Below, one piece after another: positions 32,044 through 40,116 of a stretch of 40,116 nt of DNA. The notes below the pieces were generated by a model, which was not told the origin of the DNA, ran no database searches, and saw only the letters and a program-made list of their open reading frames with translations. Each line of letters starts with the position of its first letter. Position 1 is the stretch's first letter. The stretch comes from Phoronis australis. Its lineage: Eukaryota; Phoronida; Phoronidae. The stretch spans positions 181,680 to 221,795 of the forward strand of contig NMRA01000602.1 of NCBI GenBank assembly GCA_002633005.1, in the 5' to 3' direction. A program made the position numbers and the translations under genes.

Positions 32044-33257
32044 CTGAAAAATGTGTGTAGTGGTTAAGAAATTGCTATAACATTTTTTGCTTTCAGTTGT
32101 AAAACAAAAATATGTATAATCAGAATGATGATAGGAAGATTTTATGACATAAAAACCTATGTTGCTTACAGTTCAATCCAAAAGTATTCAACAAAATGAA
32201 TCGAAATTCCCCGTCAAGAAGGTTAAGGGAATGCAGAATACACCGCCAGACAGAGCAGTCTTCTTTGTGCCTGCGTATGAAAGGGAACTTAAGTACTGTG
32301 ACAATTTTTTATAAATTCAATTTTGTCACCCTAATAGTATATACCTGTGGTTTTTTTGTTAACAGAACTAGCCGTCAGGAGAGGTAACGGTATTTTTGCT
32401 AACTGCTTAGGTCATGTACCATTTCGCTAGAATGGTTCAGTGTAGGCTAAATCATCACTGATACAGTACCTTATCATTTGAATTTAGATTTTCTCAAATA
32501 AATGATCTTCAAAAACACTTAAATTGAATCCTTAATAAGGTATTGCCCAGACAACCCCTCATTTGCAAATGCATTAATTGGTTTATTCTGTATTTGAATG
32601 TTTATACGTATGTGTGTATGTATGTATGTAAGTATGTGTGTATGAATAAATGTATGAATGTTTGTATGCATGTATGTACATATAGTTGTTTAAGGGAAGT
32701 TGTCGGTTTTTCCGCTGAAAAAAACATTTTGATGATTATTGTATAACGGGATATAGACACCGGTAACCTAGAGTCTTGAATACAAGCATAACAAGCAGCT
32801 GATTGTCCTACTACCCAATGTCCGTTAGCAACTGCTCATGTGATTTCATGGAAATGTATCAACTACATGTATCACAAATGTGCGTGTTTTTCTAATCTTA
32901 ACTCTTGTTTGTCTCCGTAAGCACAGTATTAAAAGGGTGGCTCATATCGCCGGCTATTTTGAAGGAGGTCCTACAGTCGTGACCGTTTCGTTTAGACGGA
33001 AGCTAGTGCACGAAGTAGGGCCACACAAATCAACTACAGTGCTTACAGTCACTCTAGACGGCAAAAACGCATTGAATTGTTTATTAATTAAGTTGCAATT
33101 GAAATAAATTGTTATTTGTTTTGCAAATAACTCCGAGGTTGTTTACGTAAAACGCTAAAAAACGCTAAAAACCCAGCATCAATTATCTCTCTGTATTACA
33201 TTGATTTAGCTTTACAAAATAGAGTAATATTGAAACTTTGAAACTGAAAGCGATTTC
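32044..33257. other. 5' region of minus-strand WSC gene, no gene seen
   Basis: AT-rich sequence presumably containing the first exon and promoter of the minus-strand gene, which could not be pinned down. It includes a TATG microsatellite (32595-32690). Confidence 0.4.
32595..32690. repeat. TATG tetranucleotide microsatellite
   Basis: Run of GTATGTGTGTATGTATGTAT and related units, degenerating into TGTATGAATG repeats. Confidence 0.8.
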
Positions 33258-33540
33258 TTGAAATTCTTATGTTTCCGGTTTTACTGTAGAGCAAAAAAAT
33301 CTGCGACTGCCTTAAAAAGGCAGGAACTACCATTATATGTTTGTAAACAAATTCAGAGGCGTTTATTTACGGTTGGAGACTATTTCATGAAACGTGACTC
33401 AAGACGTAAGACGGCAATCACGTGCCACGGTAACCCACCCCGACACAGAAACATTACTGGGTATATGGGTGCTGCCATGTGTGTCCCGAATATGGTACTG
33501 ATGTTGAAACCCCTAAACACATGATAGAGTCTTGCCTAGG
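33258..33540 (+). mobile_element. LINE 3' remnant with zinc knuckle
   Basis: The frame 33258-33524 reads GDYFMKRDSRRKTAITCHG. In another frame, 33473-33535 reads C-H-V-C, then ten-odd residues with ETPKH, then MIESC, giving a C-x2-C...H-x4-C knuckle like the C-terminal knuckle of several LINE proteins. A frame change separates the two. No other parts are visible. The call rests on the knuckle and on the typical R-x-TGH-like segment before it. Confidence 0.4.
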
Positions 33541-33825
33541 TTAAAAAACACTTCTACAAAAAAATGTATGTCCAAAAATTATGTGCAAGATGAACAAGTC
33601 CTAAGGAACAAAATGTATAATAATGTAAAAGTTTGTAGTCCTAATGACAAACTAGATAAAATTATGAAGTGATGAGAAACAATATTAGTCCTTAAAAAGT
33701 TCGCACTGTTGCTAGATATAATGTTGTTTATGAGTTTACTTGTCCCGCGGTTGAATGTTTTCGTCTTCATCAGCAACAAAGTTACATTGGGCACACAGTG
33801 TGTTCCTTGTCGCGACGACTTTCAA

Positions 33826-34125
33826 TGCAAAACTTAAGTTTTTCAGCACAATGTAAGTTTTTCAGAAAACTTAATTTTTTTCAGGTGTAAAACTTAAGTT
33901 TTCACAAATAAACTTAAGTTTCAAGTAATAACTTAAGTTTTCATGAAAACTTAAAGTTTTTGTACTACCATAACTTATGTTTTTCTGATAACTTAAGTTT
34001 ATCACAAAACTTAAGTTTTTGTAATTTCAAAAACTTAAGTTTTCCTGGCTTCTTAAGTTTTTCGCAAACTTCAGTTTTACCACTTATAGAAACTTAAGTT
34101 TTCCTGACTTCTTAAGTTTTTCAGA
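33826..34125. repeat. second AACTTAAGTT palindrome array
   Basis: About a dozen AACTTAAGTT-type units, several degenerate. A stretch of about 80 bases, from TTTCAGGTGTAAAACTTAAG to AAGTTTTCATGAAAACTTAA, is the same as in the array at 16968-17325, including the irregular spacers. The copy therefore derives from the same element. The CCCTTAC end repeats of the first copy are not visible here. Confidence 0.75.
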
Positions 34126-37100
34126 AAATCGGATTTTTTTTATCTGTGGAAAACTTTTTTTGTAAAAACTCTAAGGTTTCTATGTGATGAAAATTTACGT
34201 TTTCAAGTTTTTAAAATTTGAATATAGTGAGATATTTAATTTTTGGTTGGAATATTTTCCCATTATTTTCCAACAAAAAATTATTGTTTGCTCAGGCAAA
34301 ACCCATCATCTCATAAAAATGTTGCCCCGAATGTTTCCTTAACATTTATATAGATACAAACCATAAACGACGAATGTTTAACCTGGTCAGCACAGATTTA
34401 GTGCAATTACGTAATTACTATCGCACGTCTTTGTGAATTTAAATGTAGACGAACATCCGTGGATCAACAGCAGTAAGAATGCACCCAATGTTACATGTAA
34501 TCCCCTGAGACACTGACCTGGTCAGTACAATGTAATCAATAGAAATCATGCAATTCTTTAAAAAACGTAGTTATTGTACAAGTTTCCTTTGTCTTGAATT
34601 GTATTCGTAAGGCAGTTTCCACCGGAAGTCAGCGATTTGAAGAAAAAGTCGTGTGTTGGCTAGTCAGCGACAATGAAGTTTATTTCTACGGGCAGAGCCA
34701 GCAAGAAGACATTTCAGAAGTTTTGGAAGTCAGGTTAGTGCCAGAGAGCGTTCTAAAATCGATTGTGATTTCCAACGAACTTGTTGAGTTCAGTTGTTAT
34801 TGGCAGCCACTCACGAGCCACGCTGTCACATACCGACATGGACACATTCTGTGTGTGAATTATCTAAACTTCTAACGCGTAATATACTTCTGGAGGTCCA
34901 TCAAAGTAAGCCATAACGTTCACATAGTACTATTACTCTATTATATTTCTGTCTTCTGAGGTTGTGTCAGTGTGATCGATGCAAGGGGGGGGGGGACTAC
35001 CAAGGCAATAGTGTAATCATTTCCCAAGTTGGGTATACTGTCATTGGTTGTGTGTGCTTATGTCTGTGTTTGTAGTGATTCTTGGAAGCTCCTGATTTTG
35101 AAATCTCATATCACTACAGGTCAATAATTTGCAAGGTTTACTTGCCTCATCCACGGACCCATCCTTAAATATGCGGGGTGCTCAAATTTTTGGGCATGTT
35201 GGCCTTTTACTTAAAAACGGGTTATGTTCAGAGCTGTGCACAGTGCATTCCGGAATTACAGCTTTTTGGTGGACTCGTGTCTCGTTTTCTCAATTTTTTT
35301 GTTTCTATGAGGCTGACCTTTCATGCCCACTTCAGCAAGGGGGGTGCTCGTTCGAGCCTCCCTAGGGTGCGCGCATGTGCCTGGTTCACAAATTAAGAAT
35401 CACCAATGTAACTATTGTATTGCCTATTTTGACTGTTTTGCTCAGGTTTGTCTGGAGGATCGAGGTTATTGAAGGCGAAAGGAAATTCCGATCTCACTAT
35501 TAGTACCCTAGTATCTGGAATACCTTCCGGCATAGGTCACAGTGTACCCAAGTGAACTCTCACCAGTCAACATGTTAACTATTGTTATGCACAGTGAAAC
35601 TTGCATAAGTCCTATATAATTGCACCGAATATTTCAATGTAAATAAGGAAAATCTGTGTGATTTGACTTTGGGATTGAGTATGTGCTTTCGAAGTTTTAC
35701 GGGGTTGTGGAATACTAGAATGTCGCAAAAGTTTGTATATTCAGACTTAAAATTTTCACATTCAATGCGAGTTCGACTGGTTTCATTGAAATCAAATATT
35801 TCAGTGTCATGGTGAAAGTGATAGTTTATCTGCGTACAACTTTACCTAGGAGTTGAGTTGAATATGGACTGACTAGAATTATCTCCCCATGTCTGTAGGG
35901 GCATATTCTTTTCCCTATAGAAATTTGCTTGGGACCTCAATTAAATATCTTTGCAAATGTCAGGCAGTAAAGTGATTCGTAGGAGTACAGGATATAGTAT
36001 TTTTATGTTTACTGTTGTACATGNGCGCTCGTTTTTCGAGCGATAACCATTGCGGGGAATGGCAAGATGGCGGAGTGAGTTCTCCTATTTCACATACACA
36101 GTCCTTCGTGCAAAAGACGTGTAGGCAGTATCCACGACGCAAGTGACAAGCTTTTTGTTAACTTACTGTTCGTTAACCCTGTCGCACTATTTCATTGGTA
36201 CCTTTAAGCAAATTTTCATGGTGACCCCTTACTGGATTTGATGAAACGCAGCTGAAATAATAGCTGCCAGAACAATTATTTTTTGATTATCTAAGGAAAG
36301 TTACTGGTTTTGACCCATTTGGCTTTGGTGGTTGTCGTTATTAATTAGTTCAAATGTATTGCATCAGGCAAACTCAGCTTTTATGTTGCTGTGTTGCTAT
36401 TTGTATCAGTGGCGGTGTCGCAGGTGGCCTGGTGCTCTGGGCCTCCTTGAACTTGTGTTACAGGGGCGCGAAATTGCAGTTCGGGTAGGTTGGGGTGACA
36501 AAATCACAAAGATTACTGCTTGACACTGTATAAATAACTTCCATTGTCTTGGTGCAGGCTGTGTATCAAAGTTTTTGTAACGTCCATCTAACACGACGGG
36601 GAGTGTTGTTTAGTACTCGTTTTAGGGAGGATTAACGCATGCGAAACATACACACATCTGTTTATGTTTCCCAACTACAATTTAAATTAACCAACACACC
36701 CGAACATGACAGTCGTTCATGCCTAGTACCTTGTGAATCAGTGTTCGGACCTTGGACAGGTACGAGGTCAAATATCTGAACTTTATCAGAACATGAGTTA
36801 CCTAATTAGGATTCAGGCATATCGTGAAGCACGGGGAAATTTGCCCAACAATTGTGGCAAAATTACGAAAAAACAGGAAAATCATTAAACAGAGACCAAG
36901 CAATGGAAAAGGACATTATCATAAAGTACGACACCTACTCATCGTGGTGAAACTGTTGGTGACCGGGAATGAAACGGGTGCTGGTGAGCTGTGGGAGCAC
37001 ATGTAGTTTGACAAATAATTGTTCAAGCCAGAACATAAGAGCTGATATAAGTATGAAAACATTAGAAAGCAATGGAAATTCAGTAGGTACCAGGCCAAAA

Positions 37101-37559
37101 ATTGTGTCGTCTAGAAGGAATCAAAATATTTCGATCTGCATTATCATTTCTCACAACACATGTCTAGTAATAAGTCTGGCCTAGGTACATTAATCTGAAT
37201 GTGCCCAGAGACAAAGAAATAAAAAACTAGGGTATTTTACGAATAAATTCCCTAGAAGTAGGAATAGCGAAGCAGAAGTAGCTTCAAATACATGTAATCT
37301 ATGCCCATTATTGGAACCAAGCGAAACTCCTCTTACAACACCAGATGCATCAAACTGTAACCTCTTGAGGTCCAGTCTTACAGAGTTAAGAGATCATTAG
37401 AGGTATTTGCACCATCAGATATTGAGGGAACCGCTTTTGTCGTTTAACGTGTGCTTTTAATCAGTATGACAAGTCTACTGATATAAGCTGTAGCACAACA
37501 AAACTAATAATGTATAATCAAAAATAAGACATTAACATAAAACATGTCAAATAAACACA
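34126..37559. other. long stretch without a supported gene
   Basis: Mixed AT-rich sequence. It contains a G homopolymer at about 34985-34996 and an ambiguous base near 36023. Open frames at 34594-34875 (ending at a donor-like GTCAG then GTTAGTG), 35129-35396 and 36824-37006 were inspected; none shows a known domain. Segment 37290-37390 has a C-x2-C and LRSSLTELRD pattern that might be a decayed LINE tail, but it is too weak to call. Confidence 0.4.
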
Positions 37560-38060
37560 AAAAGCAAGAACCCCCAACTGGGAATCGAACTACAGGTTTT
37601 TACATTGTTGCACTAGTGCTCTTATCACTGACCTACTGAGGACCCGATATCTGTGCAATTACCGTTTGCAGCCAACTATTATGTCATACATAGCTTGAGC
37701 AGCGTTTCGCATTTTTCACACGAGATTTGGACAATAATTGTGAAATATATCAGATAAGCACAGGCAAACTAAGAACCCTAACTGAGAATCGAACCACATG
37801 TATCTAGATTTCCGGCCTAAATGAAAATCGATCTACATATCTCTAGACTGTCGGACTAGTGCTCTTATCACTGATTACGTAATGGTTAAAAACTCGTGTA
37901 AAAAGGCGAAACGCCTTTCTTGGGACGTATGACATAACAGTTGGTTGCAAACAGTAATATCGCAGCTATGGGGTACTTAGTAGTTCGGTGGTAAAAACAC
38001 TAGATCAGCAATCTAGTGACTTGTGGTACTGTTTCCTATTGTGGTTCCTAATTTTTCTGT
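37560..38060. repeat. tandem and inverted tRNA-derived SINE copies
   Basis: Minus-strand copy A (37572-37648) has an A-box-like AGTAGGTCAGTGATAAGAGC and a B-box GTTCGATTCCC (37580-37590). Minus-strand copy B (about 37772-37880) has the same A-box region (CAGTGATAAGAGCACTAGT) and a B-box GGTTCGATTCTC (37784-37795), with an extra degenerate B-box copy near 37821. Plus-strand copy C (37972-38050) has AGTAGTTCGGTGGTAAAAAC. Bodies 37640-37745 and 37885-37985 are inverted versions of each other (shared CTCGTGT, GCGAAACGC, GTTGG(C/T)TGCAAAC). The pol III boxes mark a tRNA-derived SINE. Folding is too degenerate for functional tRNAs. Confidence 0.65.
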
Positions 38061-38929
38061 TTTTATTTGATATATATATATATCTATTGGCCAACTTCAA
38101 CGTCTATATAATTACTAGGCATAATATACACGCAGCAATAACGGTATGGTATAGTTATAGTAACAGTTATATAGTACACAAGCAATTTTGGTTGATTAAA
38201 ATTTATCATCAATGATTTTTACATGAATTTTTTTCAACCAACTCTTCGAAATCTTCCCAAGATTTATACTATGAACAAAGATCGGGCTGTTATCTGAATA
38301 AGAATTGTTTATCATCACCCTGGCGTGAATTCATATCAATTAAAACTGTAGTGTAATAGAAACAATAAAGCCACTAAGGCCGCAATAGTTTTACCTAGGC
38401 TGCAGATTCGTGCGTGGTTGTTCGTCATCTCGATCTTCTCCTGCTAACGGTGATCCCTTGAAAGAACGCAGATAAGTAGAAAACTGAAAATTTATAAGGT
38501 TGTAACACTTGCATTATATAATTACTATTAACGCTAGTGGCTCCTGACACGACCACCGATAACTTACACAAACTGACAGCTGACAAATTTCGATGCCTGT
38601 AATTTCCTTTCGACTATGCATTTATCAACTGTCATTAATGACACCTTAAACAGGAAATCATTATAATCAGGTGACATGTTCCATGGAAAGCAGCCATCTG
38701 TGAGGGTTTCAGCCCCTATACACAGAAATAAAAAATGCGTAATCCATAGAATGTTTGACAACTGGTGGACCTTATACTAAGCTAGCATTACAATATTTCA
38801 AACACATGAAATTGACAGCAAAATTTGTGGTTCTTTGCTTTAGCAAAACTTTTAATTATATGAAACTTTAAAAGATACCATATCAGCACTCATTGTCTCG
38901 TGTTCTCTCTCCCAGGTTAACTTAGGACC
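38061..38929. other. non-coding stretch with short TA repeat
   Basis: AT-rich; a TATATATATATAT run lies at about 38071. No supported gene. Confidence 0.45.
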
Positions 38930-39690
38930 TCAGAATTTTCCGTTGCTTTTATGAACGGCTTTAGGAGTAGCACCAATTGCTTTCGGGAACGACGTATCCC
39001 TCTTCTCCCAGTTTCTCGAAAACTGTGAGTGATTTTGCATAAGCTTTACCAGGAAAAACGTCTCACACGGTTATCGCATGTGTGTTGGTGTCTATATACG
39101 TTTCACACGGTATTCCAAAACGCATCACATAGATTGCATCGGTAAGACTCGCAGTACTTCTTGATGTTGTGAATTTGCGAAATGTGGTCTTCGTACAAGT
39201 TGAGAAAAAGTAAGTCGTTAAACAAAGCAAGAGAGCAGTGACAGTCTTTCGATTCCACCAACTCGTATGCGTAGATACCAATGTAGAACACTTTTTGTAT
39301 TTCTGAAACATCACCAAGAAAAACGATTTGAAACTGGTTCGATGGGATACCCTTCTGACGAAGATATTGATTTTAAAGTTGTTTGGTCAACTCCTATAGA
39401 ACCTTTCGAGTCGATGAGCCCCCATATAGAAACACATTCGATTGCCGTGTCGTCCATGCCCACCAAAAACCATTGCGTACATGGAGTTCATTATCTGATG
39501 CCCTTAGCAGACCAGTTTGACCGATAGACGTCAGCAATAGCGGGATCGATGTTTGCGGGGATGTTATTTGGCTCCTCGGGATCGTCAGCCTTGACGTTGT
39601 TTACAAGCCATGAAGTAGACGCGGCGCTAACGCCGAAGGTAGAGCCATATTCGGGACCATTATACTGCCTTTGGCTGCATTGGTGTCTCG
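38930..39690 (-). pseudogene. Polinton-like DNA polymerase region, broken
   Basis: On the minus strand, separate frames carry pieces of the N-terminal region found in protein-primed DNA polymerase B proteins of Polinton/Maverick-type elements and related virus-like insertions. These are a segment with DPEEPNNIPANIDP (about 39555-39605), one with YAYELVES and LNLYEDH (about 39200-39285), a Cys-x2-Cys zinc-like pair (YRCNLC, about 39125-39145) and, after stops, FPGKAY and VFEKLGEEGY (about 39000-39060). Order agrees with the family as remembered, but at least two frame changes and stops break it, and the polymerase catalytic domains are not in the window. It is an old, inactive fragment. The family name is from motif memory and needs a search. 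Confidence 0.5.
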
Positions 39691-39974
39691 CGACATTGTC
39701 CTATCGGCTAAAGACATACTAAAAAATCCACACTCTTGTCTTGTCCCGTGAACCCCTCCTCGTTGTTGTTCTAGTCTTGTGTGTATTTATTTATTATAGT
39801 GACATTAGGGTACCAGTAAATACAATATCAAAGACATATTATTCACCACACCCCCCAGCCTCAATGGGCTTACTCAGTCACCTTATAATAATTAAATCAT
39901 TACATAACCAATTGCACAAGCTCAAATATGACCACTTCAGACTAGTTTATAAACAAACAATTACTTCTAACCTG

Positions 39975-40116
39975 CAAAGCGTCTTGAATGAATTTCGCTA
40001 GACCTTTCAAGTTATTTTGGAATATTTGAGGTAGGGCAGAACGCCGTAAAAAATATGGTCGAATGTGAGTATATTTTTCACAATCAAAAATGAAATGAAC
40101 TTCATCTTCAATTCCT
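39975..40116 (-). mobile_element. LINE C-terminal tail at window edge
   Basis: The minus-strand translation from the right edge reads GIEDEVHFIFDCEKYTHIRP, then LKGLAKFIQDALQ. The pattern E-D-E-x-H-F-x3-C-x-x-Y-x2-(I/L)-R is the C-terminal zinc-knuckle half of many LINE ORF2 proteins. The block continues beyond the window, so the first Cys pair is not visible. Confidence 0.6.

Noticed and set aside
34594-34875. 93-codon frame with a donor-like site
   Set aside because: The translation (WLVSDNEVYFYG region) hints at a folded domain, but no family was recognised and the acceptor is weak.
36824-37006. Lys/Arg-rich open frame
   Set aside because: Looks protein-like (KLRKNRKIIKQRPSNGKG) but no family recognised and frames break after it; might be a transposon fragment.
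37290-37390. Decayed LINE zinc knuckle (CNLCPLL...LRSSLTELRD)
   Set aside because: The conserved His is missing and no neighbouring LINE motifs support it.
37572-37880. Functional tRNA genes
   Set aside because: A and B boxes are recognisable but the acceptor and anticodon stems do not pair, copies are tandem and linked to a shared body, as in a SINE.

Overview
This is a eukaryotic, intron-rich and transposon-rich window, most probably from the genome of a non-vertebrate animal (marine invertebrate, possibly a lophotrochozoan or an invertebrate deuterostome). Support comes from short phase-1 exons with GT/AG borders, secreted WSC-domain exons, several unrelated LINE remnants, a tRNA-derived SINE, a THAP-type DNA transposon remnant and a Polinton-like polymerase fragment. 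Two ambiguous bases (about 7517 and 36023) show that it is an assembled contig. No bacterial-type genes are visible.

The host content consists of two related genes facing each other tail to tail. The plus-strand gene has a hydrophobic signal-peptide exon (6206-6250), a WSC exon (10466-10756), a decayed WSC exon (about 11194-11397), a second intact WSC exon (11643-11927) and a terminal WSC exon with a stop (17505-17839). The minus-strand gene has a signal-peptide micro-exon (32005-32043), three WSC exons (30247-30588, 28570-28860, 27238-27594) and a short terminal exon (26269-26414) followed by an AATAAA signal. Every internal exon begins and ends in phase 1, so each WSC domain is a symmetric, shuffle-ready module. 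Corresponding domains look alike between the genes (first: GCY/GCF class; second: KCW class; third: EGCY class), which suggests an inverted duplication of an ancestral signal peptide plus three-WSC gene. Neither model shows a transmembrane segment, so both probably encode secreted carbohydrate-binding or glycan-associated proteins; that role is inferred from the WSC family. The first coding exon (initiator ATG) of each gene was not identified.

The rest is mostly mobile or repetitive DNA. 0.5-3.3 kb: broken R2/Hero-like non-LTR element with an FMDD box. 8.4-10.2 kb: antisense APE-type LINE lying in the first large intron of the plus gene. 12.3-12.6 kb: CAATGGCCATT-type tandem repeats. 14.7-15.6 kb: inverted pair of CGACCC-rich minisatellites. 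17.0-17.3 kb and 33.8-34.1 kb: two copies of a palindromic AACTTAAGTT array; the first is bounded by terminal inverted repeats. 18.3-18.7 kb: foldback-like CCAGTACTGG sequence. 20.9-22.0 kb: a THAP element whose two ends are long inverted copies, each carrying a promoter and a THAP start. 22.5-23.6 kb: LINE fragment with an RNase H domain. 24.65-26.0 kb: LINE 3' part. 33.3-33.5 kb and the right edge: LINE tails. 37.56-38.06 kb: tandem and inverted tRNA-derived SINE copies. 38.9-39.7 kb: broken Polinton-like polymerase fragment.

All calls rest on reading the sequence by eye. Exon borders are predictions from splice consensus and phase consistency, and family names of mobile elements are by motif only.
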